This document shows, in pieces, positions 1 to 13,140 of a stretch of 64,000 nt of DNA (position 1 is the stretch's first letter; every line of letters begins with the position of its first letter). This DNA comes from Serinus canaria (taxonomy: Eukaryota > Chordata > Aves > Passeriformes > Fringillidae). Below the pieces are notes generated by a model, which was not told the DNA's origin, ran no database searches, and saw nothing but the letters and a program-made list of their open reading frames with translations. The position numbers and the translations under genes were made by a program. Location of the stretch: NCBI RefSeq assembly GCF_022539315.1, contig NC_066321.1:7382824-7446823 (forward strand), written 5' to 3'.

Positions 1-3000
1 AAGCAAATCCCAGTTTAATCACAAACCTTCCCAGGATTTCAGTGAATTGATTTGTGCAGTGGGGTACCTGGCTCCCCTTCTGCTGTCCCAGCTGTAGGAT
101 TCATCTGACAAGATCTGAGCATGTATAAAATCACATAACAAAAGATCCAAAAGGTTTGCATGAATAGGGACACATTTTCACTAAATTAGCAAGAAACATG
201 TCTTCATTATTCTGCTCCCTTAACCAATGTTCCTCTGCCTACCTGAAAGCATGAAAACAGAAGCTCTCAGCTAAGCACAGAAAGTATTGAATCCTTCTAA
301 AGAAGAAAGGATATATTTTTTCAGTCTTACTTTCATCATGTCCACTTGACATTGGTTCTGAAATATTAAATGTTCATGATGTACAGATGTTGTATAACTG
401 AGGAATTAGAGTGAAGACAAGAACAAGCCAGATTTGAGCTCCTCCTTAATTATAGACTATAATTCTAGCACTGATGTTCTTGAAGAATATACATTTATGA
501 TAATTAAAGCTCAGAAAAAATCTTCATAGTTAGAGTTTTCATCTTCACATAAGACATGATTTTGCAAGTTGCACCAATAATTTCTGGATATGCTTTTGGA
601 AATGGCTGTGTAAGATGCAATTTTTCTTCTACTTGTAGCAATTTGGAGTAAAACAAAGTGCTGCCACTTAATTTTTTTCTGTGCCCCTTTACTGAGTTTA
701 GGCCATTTCAAATGACATTTCCCAGGTAGCATGGGAACAAATCATCAGCAGGGCAGTCATGTTTAGCTGCTCATTAATGAAATCAGTGTTCTGAAGCATG
801 GATTGGCAGAATGAAAAAAGCTAAAGCAATTACTAAACTCTCTGCAGAAATGTGTAGAAAATTGAGGGTCTCATTTAAATTGTTAACATCTTACCAGTGC
901 TAGATTTCAACCCAAGAAACAATTAATTTGATTATCTGCCATACATACTAATTATAATGATGATGAAACAGTTGAGAATGGACTTCTTATTTAGTGGGAA
1001 AAAGACATAGGAAAGTAATGTAATATGCAGTTGCTAGTGCATTGAATTGCTTTCCCTCTTGAGCATCACTTGCCCCTCTTGGTGGGAGGGAGAGGAGCAA
1101 GGGGAGGACACACAGGAGATGCCACAGGGCTGCACTGAGGCTGGGCCTCAGTCACTGTCACTGGTGGTGGTCTCAGAGCAGCAGGACCACGAGCCTTTCC
1201 CGCATGGGGGAGTTTCCTGCTCACCAGCTACCAGCCCAAAGTCCCTTCCAGAAGAGCGGGGTTGGCAATACTAATGTCTCACACCACAGCAGCCAAGTCA
1301 TTAATTTTCTGATTAACAGCAGTTCTTACAAAAAGAGACTAAACTGTGCATTGCTCTAAACATAAATCTCATGCAGTGGCACTAAATTGGGTAAGAACAA
1401 GTAAAACAGCCCAACTGAAGCTCATACTTGCTAACAGGCCATTTAGATAGGCAGCCCATAACTTCTGAGCAGCCTGAAATAAATCTGTGGTGTGTATAGT
1501 TTCCAAAATGCCTACATTATCTATTGCTTAATCAGTGGTTGTGTAAGAAATCACTGTGGTTATCGGAGCATAGGAAACAGCTTTACTGCTTCCATTAAGA
1601 AGTACTATTATGCTATAGCAACGCATTATCTTAATAAATCATTTGTACTGGGAATATATTTGTCAGATTTCAAACAGATTGTGTAATTATCACATAATTT
1701 TATTTCAAGGGTTCATAACAGGGAATTAGATATGACATTTGGTAATATAAACAGTGCACTTGACTCGAATAGCAGTTAGCCATAAATGTTTAAAGAAGTT
1801 GGCTCTAAAGGTGCTTTGACAATAGGTTCTTAGAATTCATATTGTGCATATGACATGTATAACGGCAGCTTGTGAGACATTGGACCAGTGAGGGCACGTG
1901 ACAAATGTTGTGAAGTGAGCACAAGTGCTTTGCAGTGTCAGAGCTGCCAAAGTGTTGTCCACAACACTTCTAGTGGAAAAAGTTATGAGGCAAAAGGAAG
2001 CTAGGAAAGATAGAACACTAATAAAACTTCCTATATTTGTTACAGAGAACCTCTTAAATGTGGAATATTCAGAAATGTGAGAGGTAATGGACCGGTAGCA
2101 CAGTGTCAGTGTTAATGATATCTGTCAATGTATTAATTTTCTTTTGTACCTGGAACATGTTTTGAGAAATACATCACTGGTCTTGCAAAAGAACTAGTGA
2201 TTTGTCATGTCTAGCTGTATGACATGTGCTGTGAAACTGAGCAGTGTCCAGAATCTTTTCTGCTGTGAATATTAGCGGCTCCAGTATATTAAGGAGCTCT
2301 AATATGGCATATGGGGTCTTGCAATTTCACTTATTTCCTGAAGTTTAGAAGGCTGATTTCATAATGACTCAATTTGCTCTTCTGCAAAGTGAATGTGAAA
2401 TCCTCTGCCTCCTGTGGTGCCCAGAGAAGCCAAACTAAGCAAAGTCTTCTGATAACTGCAGCATAAATGCAGTCTTGTTTTCACAATGCAGCAATGCTGT
2501 GTGGCAGGCTGACAAAGGAAAAGTTATGTCTGGAAACAGTGAGCACCTTCCCCAGCTCCCAAGCCAACTATAAGGCTGGAAATCCACACTTATTACCAAG
2601 CACATCCTGCTTTCTGATGATTGTATTTCATTCCTAAGTCAGAATGTGCAATCTTTCCAAAGTAAATTTCCTCATCCTATTCTCCCAGTAGTCCTTTAAA
2701 TCTGTGATCCATAACCAGGGAGCTGCTATCTCTGAAATTGATATGTTTTTCTGAAATGTTATGATGAATTGGGTATTTTTTTAATAATCCTAAAATAGGG
2801 ATGGATATCAAAACAGAGATCTGTTGTTGCACTGAACTCACTGGAGTGACAGCAGGGTGCAAATAAAAATAACCATTATTAAGCCTTTTTCTAGATAAGT
2901 TTTGCTTGTAAAATCTGGCCTTCACACTTCTGAACCCTCAGAATTTAAAATTTAAATAGTATTGACCTAAATTATTACTACAGTTTTATGAAATACAGCT

Positions 3001-4440
3001 CTAACAGAAAAGGCTTTTCCTCTTTCACCTTTAGAGAGATTTTAATATCTTAAGTTATGATAAAAGAGTAGTGCATTGAGTAGCTGAATATTCCAAATAC
3101 CGACATCTGAGGAGAGGGCACTTTGGCAGTGGTGTTCTGGACTGCTTGCTTTTCACTCTGTCCCAGCCTGATCTTACCTAGTCTTAACTTGCAGGGCAGG
3201 ATTTCTGCTGCTATATGTTGCATATGATGCATATGAAAATACTGGGAAGTACACGTATCTCTCTCTGTCTCTGACTTTGGGAATTATTTGGGCAGTTTTT
3301 GTTATTCAGAAATGCAGATCATAGCTGGCTGCTGCTGAGGCTTTTGGTAGTTGTTTACCCTAGGCAACTTGTTTTTACTTCTGTCACTGTCAATTACTGC
3401 AAAATCCATTATCTTTGTGATTAACAAGTGGGCTTTATTTCCATCTAAAGGCTGTGGCAAGGAACTTGAGAGTTTAGCAAATTGGGTTGATTACAGAGGT
3501 GACACATGGGTGATGTCCTTGACACCAATATACAGATTGTGATACTGCCAAGCCCTTTATGTCTGATTAACTGAACAAAGGCCTTTTGAGAAACAGTGTA
3601 TCCTGAAGGCACTACAACTTGCATTTTTAATATATGGTTTCAATCACCTCTCTGGAAAGATGGTTAGTATTTTATTTTTAAAAAGCAAGTAATAGACAAC
3701 TTGATGGCACAAGTTTTAAGTGAAATTGCTGCAGGCTAATGAGAAACAAGCTATGACTGCATAACAGGTCATTCTATGTTTTCAAACTTCTATTGCATTT
3801 AATTTTACATAAAATTCCACAGCAGTTAGTAATCCTCTGTCTTCCAGGAATAACCAGGGGGCAAAAGTAACTCATGAAACCAAGGTTTAAAAGCAGTGAA
3901 TTCAGAAGAAGCTTGACAGCCCTAATTAAGGAATACAACAAATAAAACTACTGTAAGAAAAATGTGTAGTAACATGCAAACCAGATCACAAACAGTATCT
4001 GTCCTGGGAATCTAAAATATGAAGAAAAACTAGTGGTTGGATCTCAGTATCACTTCTACAATATTCTTAGTTAATACCAGCCTGATAGAGATAAACCTTT
4101 CCCAATCTCATGGAAAATCTTTATTCAGTGCACTCCATGTGTGTGGAAGATCAGACAGCTACAGAAGCTGAGCTGGGTAGCACTGCCAGCCTCTTGGCCA
4201 TGGTACAGTGGAAGCTGTGGGAGAGATAAACTCAAGGCAAGTACAAAAGTGAAGACATCATGTCTGGTCACTCTGACTGCTCTGACAAGAGAAGATGTAA
4301 CAAGGACTTGATAACCAAAGAGATTGTGTTGCTACGGGAACAGGGGCAAAGGGGTCTGAGTGGAAAATTTTGTATGGAACATAGAGAACTATAAATGCTG
4401 GTGACCAGTGTTATAAACTGGCTTTGCTTGCACAGCATGG
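1..4440. other. A+T-rich noncoding DNA, no gene seen
   Basis: No frame longer than about 80 codons starts with ATG here, and none resembles a known protein. The sequence is A+T-rich with isolated CpGs (for example at 1896, 2088 and 3100). A modest G+C-richer patch at about 1070-1270 gives a 75-codon frame whose composition (runs of S, P and Q) looks like translated noncoding sequence. I see no transposon ends, microsatellite or RNA gene. It is probably intergenic or intronic. Confidence 0.6.
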
Positions 4441-5440
4441 TCCATGTCTCTCAATCCCCACACATGTGAACTGCAGTGTGGGAGCAGGAAAAAATATTGC
4501 AGTCCTGAACACTTCCTTTGTTACCTAACCAGGGAGGAAGCACTTGAGTTACCACTACAGGAAATTGGTGTTTCCACCCAGTTTTGGATTGAAACTGCCA
4601 CATCATTCCATCATGTCTTAATGCTGTCCCTGTTTCCAATGTGCCAGCTGTTGTTTCAGACAGCCCTTGCCACCTTCCAAATGCCAGAGCCATGCTGATC
4701 CCATCCCCTGGGTGACACCAGCTCAGTCAGGTATGAGATGGTCCCTGTGTCTGAAGCTGCTTGAGTGTGGAGGGGGCTTTTCCCCAGCCCCTCCTGTCTT
4801 TCTGCTAAAAGCTTTAGCCCATGCTGGCTCACATTCTGACAAACATGGCTCTCTGTCTGGAGAGCAGCCAGCCCAAGGGACCAGAGCCAGGGTCAGCCAC
4901 GCTGGGAAGGGCTTGTGTGCAGTGTTAGCACAGACAGCACTAGCTGGTGAGGACGAGTGAAGGGAACCAGGTTTCATGTCAAACTTGGCTATGCTGGGTC
5001 ACTAAAAGGGACTGTATCTCTTCTGTCTGACAAGTGTGGAGCTATAACATTCCACATTCCACAGTACTTCTTATCCTGCTTTATTTCCAGGTATTTATCA
5101 AACCATGGGTAGGATTTTGTAGTGTATAGAAGGTAAAGGACAGAAAGTGCAGCCTAGGGAGAGGGATTAAAATGTCTTTGAGTGTTCAGCCACACTGATT
5201 ATACACTGTGGTAGGGCTGTGTGTCTTGGGCCACCACTGCCCCCTGAGAGCAGAGCTTCAGAAGCTGCTCACTCCTGCCTTGGCCTTTCCAGAAGTGCAT
5301 TCCCAGCACATCCCTGGGTTACAGTTTGTTAGAGAGTGGCCTGTGAAGAGCCTCTGCAGAGCTTGTACTAGGGCTGCTCTGAGCAGCCCTAGTACTTTTA
5401 TGTGTTATTCAGAGACTACCTGAGAATGGCAAAGAGCTTG
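4440..5440. other. G+C-richer patch with overlapping chance frames
   Basis: This kilobase is richer in G+C than its surroundings, and frames of 71-97 codons overlap on both strands (4444-4698, 4667-4960 and 5208-5423 on plus; 4451-4693 and 4723-4977 on minus). The simultaneous openness on both strands is what G+C-rich, stop-poor sequence produces, and no peptide is recognisable. CpGs are few, so it is not a CpG island. It contains the 31-bp palindrome listed separately. Confidence 0.4.
5365..5395. repeat. 31-bp near-perfect palindrome
   Basis: A 15-base left arm beginning GTACTAGGG is followed by a single T at 5380 and then by its exact reverse complement ending CCCTAGTAC. The bases just outside (T on both sides) do not pair, so the symmetry stops sharply. 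A one-base centre is too tight for a microRNA-type hairpin. In DNA it could extrude as a small cruciform, or act as a symmetric protein-binding site. It is not flanked by recognisable transposon sequence. Confidence 0.85.
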
Positions 5441-8440
5441 CCTTTTCTAAGTATGCACAGTGCATAAATAATGCATGTCCCTGCACAGCAGAGCTGGGGA
5501 AAATGTTTGCAGGACTTCAGGACCTGAGGGATATTGGTATGAAAGACACTAACCTATACATTTAATTGTAGTGTTTTGCTTCAGTTTTTACTGATTTTGA
5601 CATACATGGAGAGCAGGGAACTTTAACATCTGCATTATTTTGGCCTTCCTGGGCAAGATCAATATTTTATGCATTTATTTGGATTACTTTATAAAAAATC
5701 CAACACTATGCATGCTTTTGAAAAATCTCTGAAATCAAATAAAGACCAGACCTTTATTAATTCTTCTTTAATACTACCCTAAATCAAATAGCTCTCTACA
5801 AACAAATGCATCAAAATAGTTCCCAAAACTGCTGTTCAGTTTTCCACCACTCTAGTCTGTTTTAGGGCAGTGGTGTAAATCTACATTTGCCCTTAAAGTG
5901 CCAAGTGGCCAAGAGTGCTTTGAAGGTTTATTAGTCTCTGGTTCATAAGGGAGTGAGTAAATATAAATTTCAAATGTCAAGGACTCTAAAGGAGAACATT
6001 TGGCTTTTTTCATACTGAAAATGCTCAGTTGATGAGCTCGACTGCAGCCCCAGTAGTTGTCCTACCAGGAAATAGAGATGTGTGAGGGTAAGCTAGGGTT
6101 TTGATAAAACCAAAATCTTTAGTCATTTAGGAACCTGCAGGAAACAGACTCATACTTCTTATCAGGAAACAGACTCACACTTCTTATAGGTGGGTCACCA
6201 AGTTCTCCAAGGCCAGTCCTACAAAATTTAATATAGACTGGTTTTTTAGACTTTAAAGGCCCATGTGTTTATTTTACTTGGTCTTCCTTTGTGAGAAGAG
6301 GTGCCAGGCCTTCAGGTGACCTCAGCTGGGAGCAGCTTGCCTTGGCTATGATAGCTACTTGGTCTTCCAGCAGCAACCATATCAGGAGCCCAGAAGGCAT
6401 TTTTTTAACTTGTCCTTTAGAAATGGGCAGGGCTTGATTTCCCTTATTACCAGGATAAGGTCATCTAGCAGCCTGTCTGTGCCATGGAAAAGCTATTAAG
6501 TGGATTAGCAAGGGTAAGGAAAGCACTGGATCTCACTAGAACTTCTACAATATTCTTAATTAAAACCAGAGTATACTCAGCCTAATCTTAACTCATATTT
6601 GCTTTGGTACTTTCATTTAGAGGGATAATGAGAGAGATGTGCAGGAATATTTCGTTTGCAAAGAAGACAGTTGTGTTATCACAGCAATGACAATGCAAGG
6701 GACAATGGCAAGGGAATAACAACAACAGTGCCTGAGTGGCAGAGGATGCTCTGGAAAAATAAGGGGTTTTGTCTCTGATTGGGGGTGAATGTTTGAACCT
6801 AGATTTGCTAAGAATCCAAAACATTTTTGCCAAGTGCTGGAATAAAGAAAACTCAATGTTGCCTTTGCATATTTGCAGCCTTGCAAGAAGGCTGTGTAGC
6901 TGTGCCTGCTCAGCCCCAGGCAGCTGCTGGCCAGCCTCTCGTGGGTATAAAGGGCAGCTAACACTGGGCTGGGATATTTCTCCTCTCAGATTATGTGCTA
7001 CAAGCAGGAAGCCACTATGGGATGAGCAAGTTCCTGCACTACCCACGTAGGAGGCAATGGGGATAGGCAGAGAACAAGTTTTTGTGTTCCTACTTCCTTG
7101 TCTCTACCAACAGCAGAGGTGTAAAACCCCATCTTTTCTCTTGACCTGCCTCTTACAGTAACTGAAGTTTTTGCAAGTAAATGTCCATGAAAGCTCTGTC
7201 AACAATCATACTGGAATTTAAATAAGAAAATACTAAATATTTTTTTCCAGAAAAGAATTGGCCCTAGTAAATCACAGAACTAATATTAAATAACAAGTTT
7301 TTGTCAGATTACACTCAAAGAAGATATTTTGTACATAATCATGAACTATCATTACCCCATTTCTCTTATTTGTGTTTAGAGAAACATTTTGGACCTAGGG
7401 CTTAGTCAGGTGTTTGGGACATGGACTTTGTGTTAAAAGGAATATTTTTGGCAAATTTTAGTCTCCTTTGATTGTGGTCCTGGTAATGGAGGAGGTTCCT
7501 CAGAGGGGGAAATTGGAGGAATACGTTCCCCCATTTCTTGCTGTGCCCTCACCCAAGCATGTGAAACATTGTCACAGACCAAGGCGGGTTTTACAGAAGC
7601 CCTTTGTAACACTGTAAAAACTACTGCAGCGCTTGGTCTGGATACCTCCTAAAGGACTTTAGGCATTGAAGTGGAATGTTGAAAATCTGAAAAGTCACCA
7701 CAGACCAGAGAGAGGAGAGACTGGAGTGACTACACTGACGTTGTTGGGATCTGAACTGGCTCTTGAACATTACATGAGCCTCTTCCACAACGACAAGAAG
7801 TCTTCTCTCTGCAAAGGCAGTAATTGATATCAAAGCTGTCTGTGCCATTTTGTTAGTTTGGAAGGCAATACTGCCACTATTATCTCTGCCACAATCTCTT
7901 GGAAAACTAAATGAGTTTATTGTAATTGCTGATTCTGAACATTGGTGGATTTTCTTCAACACTTTAGAGAGAACAGGATGTCACAAACTTCCAGGCCCTT
8001 TCTTTGAACTACTTACTCATTTTTGTTCAAGACAATGAACAAGGTATGACTTGGTCATTCTAATTTTTGGTCTGTATTTCAAGTTAGGTGGAGACAATTC
8101 ATCTTGCAATTAGAGTACAGTATTTGCTGTGACTGTAAAGGCAAAATTTAATGATTTTCCATGTGTTACAAGTGGACCAATAAGCATATACTTTGTGATA
8201 TATGAAGCATATTTCAGTTCTTGTGTAACTTGCCAAAGTAGGAAAAAAAGTTAGGTGTCCTTATTTGCTGTTGGAGCAGTCAGTTCTAGACTTGTTAGGA
8301 GATGTTCCCATTTTAAAAATCAGAGCTTAAGTTCCCCTGGTTTGCATTCCCAGTATCATGTGTCTCAGTCATGTTTAACATATGGACATTGTGTGTGTAC
8401 AGCAGCTCCCACACAGTGTGTCTCAGTGCCATTTTTTTCC
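5440..8440. other. Noncoding stretch, mostly A+T-rich
   Basis: Apart from the 25-bp tandem duplication at 6138-6187, nothing identifiable is seen. Minus-strand frames at 6588-7046 (152 codons) and 6617-6964 overlap each other and a plus frame, lack splice context and match no family I know. The sequence TATAAAGG at 6946-6953 lies in a G+C-richer setting but has no supporting initiator or coding region. Another minus frame at 7621-7962 (113 codons) is equally unrecognisable. Confidence 0.5.
6138..6187. repeat. 25-bp tandem duplication (2 copies)
   Basis: Two head-to-tail copies of a 25-base unit (6138-6162 and 6163-6187) begin CAGGAAACAGACTCA and differ at a single base. Such near-identity suggests a recent replication-slippage duplication. 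It has no visible functional context. Confidence 0.9.
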
Positions 8441-8446
8441 TTCCAG

Positions 8447-8539
8447 TGATGATGGTGATGATGAGAGGCCCAGTGCAATTAGAAGGAACATCTTTGCTTT
8501 GTGGGATCTGACACTGCTTTTAAAGGATGATTTTTACAG
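8447..8539 (+). other. Candidate internal exon (unconfirmed)
   Basis: A long pyrimidine run ends in TTTTTTTCCTTCCAG at 8446, a strong splice acceptor. 93 bases later a donor follows, ACAG|GTACAG, with GT at 8540-8541. One frame is open throughout and reads DDGDDERPSAIRRNIFALWD followed by LTLLLKDDFY: an acidic start, a basic patch, then an amphipathic or hydrophobic helix. The length is a multiple of three, so both flanking introns would have the same phase. I do not recognise the family. The donor is only moderate, and the acidic stretch may come from a GATGATG simple repeat, so chance is a real possibility. Confidence 0.25.
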
Positions 8540-11500
8540 GTACAGTCTTGTTCCATATACCCAGAGAATGCAATATGAGCTGTCTGCAGGGTTTTCTTTC
8601 TGTTACATTGTAATATGTATTTAGAAGCACTTGCCTTAGTGAAGGTAGAAGAATTTTGGGTAAATATGTTTATCAAAATAAATTATAGATAAAAATACCC
8701 AGAATATTGCTTCTAACTCCATTGACTCAAAAAAAAACCCCAAAAAAGCTTTTTGGATGTATTTGTTTTGAAGTAGATAGGAGTAAACAGACTAAAAGCT
8801 TTTATTAACTCAGTCTATACAAAGAGTTGGTAATGCAAGAATTGAACAGATTGCTCAGGGATGTATAATACAATAGAATTGTGTTCAAAATACATCTTGA
8901 AGAGAAACAGGTGCAAAGATATAAGATTATGGATGAAGATGAAACTTTAAACGATGGCAGCTTCTTACAAGAAGCAGCTTATGCTGAATTTCTACTCATC
9001 TAATGATAGATATTCTCAGGTTGGAGTCTGTGTGTTTGCACTGTCTGCACTGTGGAGCAGTATTTGCTGTTGATGAAAAACAACTCCTTCCACAAACACT
9101 GGGAGGGGAAAAAACAAAATTATGAGATTAAGATGAATTATGCCATAGAATTTACAGAAGTACTTATTAAATTTGGTAATGAATGAGATTTGTCAATAGT
9201 TAAAATTTGTTTCCTAAAATCATCCATAGTTTCTTGGCAAGATGGAATTGGACAGCAGTTCCAGGTTTGGAAGTTGTGTTTGATGCTGTCACAATGGCAC
9301 CAACAGTGCATGTTTGCAATTGAAGAAAAACCATTACAATATTTATCCAGTCAAATGTTTCATCTGATTTGTGCTAATCAAGCCAGCAAGGGGGAATTAG
9401 GAAGAGGTGGTTAAAAGGTTATAAAGTTTCATTTAGAATGAAATGCATCCAGAAAATACATCAAAAGAAATACTGAGATTTCATTTGGGAAAAAGCTTGC
9501 AGCAAATAATTAATTTCTTATACACTTAATTTTCTCTTTCTACAGCAGAATCTCTCAAAAGATTTTGGAGTCCTTGTCTCTTTCAGTGCAATAAATTAAG
9601 CTGTATTTTGCATCACTGGGACATTTCTTCTGGAATGTGAATTCTTTTACCTTTTGGATTGTTGCTTTCTCTATCCAGCGATTTTGCAGCTTTGCAAATG
9701 TTGTTGAAGGTCCTCCTGCACTCCTGTGCAGAATGACTCCCCTGCAAACAGCTGCATTACTGAATGACTCAATCTCTGAAAACGGTGGGGTTTTTTGTAA
9801 ATGTTTCTTAAATTACCTAGCAAAACACAAAGATGAATAAGAGGTAAGTGAGGCATGTACCCTTTATTCCTGCAGTGAAAGCAGCTGGTTATAGATTTAA
9901 GAAAATGAGGAGTTGTGTTTTGCTTCTCAGTCCCTGTTACTACTGAGTAAATGACTCCATCCAATTAAAGTGTAATGTGTTGACTTTATTATGTGATGGC
10001 AGATTGTGCTTATGCTCTAACAACCACTGTAGCTCACCAGAAAACAGGTGTGCTTAAAGCATGATAATGCTTTGTTCAGACCAACAGTGCAAGTAAAGTT
10101 GCTTTCTCACTGTGCATATTATGGGAAATGTCTTAAAAGCCTCTTCCCCTTGGCTGCCTGCACTCACATTGCCTCCAGTAGGAGCTTTGCCATTGACTTT
10201 ACAGGCAGCAGGCAGAGGTCAACAGCAAGCCCTTCTCCAAAGGGACATCTGTGTGACACCAAGGGGCACTTGGAGCCAGGACAGTATTACTGCTGAGCCT
10301 TGGACGGGGCTTCACAAGGAGCTGGCTCAGTTCCCTGCTCTGGGGGAGATTTGCCTCCTTCACCTTGCTCAGGATTAAGTTCTCTGTCAAGTGGGGTTAA
10401 GTCTTTTTCCTCTCATTTGTGTGCCTGTACTTAGATCATGCTCTGAAGTGGTGTTACTGTGTCTATGTGAGCTGCTGGATCTTTTTTCCCAGATGTGACA
10501 GAGGCTTGGTTGTAACGTAGAGTGCTCTTAAGCCCAACTAATCAAAGCATCCATCTTCAGAAATCTCTAAAGTTCTCCAGATATTAGCCTATGTCCCTAT
10601 GGTACACATTAACATTTAAGAAGTCATGAATGCTATTCACAAATATGTGCTCAGTTACTGTGTGAGTGTGCCACTTCCTGAATTTGACAACATGCACTGT
10701 ACTTCATCAGATAATGAAGTTGCATCTGCAATTTATAAAAGCGAGTACTTGAAAGAAACTAATTTCTACAGTTGTTTAAATACAAATTAATTTTGATCAG
10801 ATAATTGGCTCTAAAAAGTACCTCTTGGAGATAGCATGTGAGTCCAAGTGGGTACTCCCTCATCCAAGTGGACACCCACTCATCCAAATCTCTGCAGTAT
10901 AATCAGATCAGAAACTTCCATATATGTCAAGATTTTATCCTGCTCCCTGAATGCCATTGCAAATATTTCCCAAATTCATTGGATATTTACATGAAGCTGG
11001 AAAAAAATATCTTCAAAAGAACAGTTTCAAAGCCAGATTTTTCTCTTTCTCTTCCTAATCAATACAAAATCTTGTTCTCAAATCAGAGCTAAAACCTCAG
11101 CAGAAGTTCAAAAGGAATAGTCATGGTGTGTAGAAGAAGGATTCAGCCCTGCGAGAGGCTCAGAGGCTTTGATGGGAACTGTGGGAGCACTCTGCTGCAA
11201 AATATTACCTTTTCTCATGTTGGTCTTAAACTGCTCATGCTTCCTCAAAAAAAACAGGTCATCCTCTGTCAGGGTGCAGGAATTTTAACTCTGTCAGCAA
11301 GTGCTACAGCAGGATCTGAGTGTCAGGAAAGCTGGGGGATGTGAAACCATCCCATTAAGCTGCAGGTCAGGAGCATGCATTGTCACTTATGTTTGTCTGA
11401 GCACCATCTCCAGAGCTGGTGTCTCTCTGCTGAGGGAAATTCTGGCTTGAGGGAATTATTTTATTGACTCTGTGGGCCAGTGAAGACTGTGGAATACACC

Positions 11501-12850
11501 AGGAGCTGATAAGGTGCTGGTGTAGCTGGGAACCTGCACTCCTGTTTGCTCAGGGCTGTGCCAGGAATCAGCTGGGAATGGGAGCAGGGGTCTGGAGGTG
11601 CCACTCGGGTCTGTGGCACCTCATCACCCATCACCCAGCACCTGGCAGGACAGATCTCTGCACCTCTGCATGGCTGCTCTGCACCAAGCCTTTAGAAATC
11701 TGGGCCACTTCCTCTAAGGGGGTTGACAAAAACAAATGTTTAGCTTCTGTTTGATTCTTAGGCTTGCTACAGACTGATTTATGTGTATTGTCTTGTGTAG
11801 GGAAGCTTTTAAGAAATTTTCAAGAAATCTTGGTGGTATAACTGGTATTCACTAAGCTAGACAAATTTAGGAATCTAGTTTTTAATGTAGATTCAAGCCA
11901 CTAAAGTTTTTTTAAAAGTTTTTTTATTCAAGTGTTGTGTTTGAAAAAGATCAATGAGATATAAATTATCATAACTCCAATTCAAAAACAAAGTCCAAAA
12001 TTAATTTATTATATGTTCTGCTCCTAGGTGGTTTAGTTAAGTAAACTTTCATTATTTCAACTACTGTAATATTTGAATAGAACTTGTAAGACATTATGTA
12101 TTCATGACTTTGTTTTAAATATATGACCAGCAACTTATTAATATTTCTGAGTTGAAATGTACTTAATCACTTGTGTTGCATTATGAATCACCCAGTTCTT
12201 TCCTGTAAGTTCCCATGGCAGAGAAGGATGCTCAGGGACTACTAATGGTACTAAGAGATGTAAAAAATCAGAGTACAGAGCATTTCTTCAAATTTTGCAC
12301 AGATTCAAATGAAATATTCTCTATTCCTTCCAGGTCATTAGTTTAAAAGGTCCTTAAGTTAGGATAACTGTGTTAGTCAAGAGAAGGCTGTATTAAGCAA
12401 TTTGAAAATTGAATTTTTTATCAGTTTTATGAAGATTGCTTCAAGGGTGTGGAATTTTTAATAACTTTCTTTCATGTTGAACTGCCTGCTGCAGCCTTCA
12501 TGGGGAAATAGAAGGAGCTGGAGATGAAATGAGTGCTAACATGTCTGCTTCCTGGCTTTACCTTAGCAATTTTATAACTGGCAAGAAACACAAAATCCCT
12601 TTTCTGCTGTAAATCAGCAGCTTTGAAAAAAGCCCTGGGACAGTACGATGGGTTACAGTTATTCTGTACTGTACTAATGGAAAACAGAACACTAAGTTAA
12701 TTGAAAGAGCAATCATGCTGTATTTCTGAAAAGTCAAGATAAAATAATGTTTCATAATGAAAGGGGAAATAAGGAATATTTCTGGCATTCGACACAGTCC
12801 AGCTTTTATCTGGGGTTCTGCTGACATTAATCTTTGCTCATAGGCTGCTA
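8540..12850. other. Noncoding stretch
   Basis: No recognisable gene. A good acceptor-like tract ends at about 9545 but has no matching donor before stops. A donor-like GAG|GTAAGTG at about 9843 follows a stop codon in the nearest open frame. A G+C-richer interval at about 10140-10380 and another at about 11450-11700 give 82-96 codon frames with no family resemblance. 11750-12840 is A+T-rich and empty. Confidence 0.5.
10841..10888. repeat. Imperfect 20-bp tandem repeat
   Basis: Two 20-base units (10841-10860 and 10861-10880) agree at about 14 of 20 positions around the core TCCAAGTGG. A partial third unit, CATCCAAA, follows. The divergence suggests an old slippage duplication. Confidence 0.6.
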
Positions 12851-13140
12851 GGGTGGAAATGTGTTTCAGAGCTTACCCCGAGCCCTGTGTTTCCCATTGA
12901 GGGAGGTTTCTGAGCTCCAAGGGGGCTTTGCTGGGAGGGAGGAAAGGAGAGCAGCAAAAGAGAGCAGCAGTTCTGCTCTCAGCCCAGCTCAGCTGCAGGA
13001 ACCACTGGTCCAGGCTCAGTTACAGGAACCACCGAGGCCCTGCTGCAGCCTGCTGGGCACAGGGAAGGCTCTGCTGCCCCAGGGGCGGCTCAGGCTGAAA
13101 CACATCAGGGGTGCCCCTTAGCCAGGTTGGGCCACGTGTT
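12850..13140. repeat. G+C-rich patch with 27-bp duplication and hairpin
   Basis: The motif CAGGAACCAC recurs at 12996 and 13023, giving a 27-base period over roughly 12984-13034; a plus-strand frame (12861-13121) therefore repeats the peptide AQLQEP. Immediately upstream, GAGAGCAG (12960-12967) and CTGCTCTC (12973-12980) form an exact 8-bp inverted repeat with a five-base spacer. The 86-codon frame is not recognisable as a protein, and the patch has only a few CpGs. Confidence 0.6.

Noticed and set aside
6946..6953. TATAAAGG in a G+C-richer context, resembling a core promoter
   Set aside because: No initiator, CpG enrichment, downstream first exon or coding frame supports transcription; TATA-like words are frequent in this DNA.
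6588..7046. 152-codon minus-strand frame
   Set aside because: A second minus frame and a plus frame cover the same bases, the composition is ordinary for translated noncoding DNA, and no family is recognisable.
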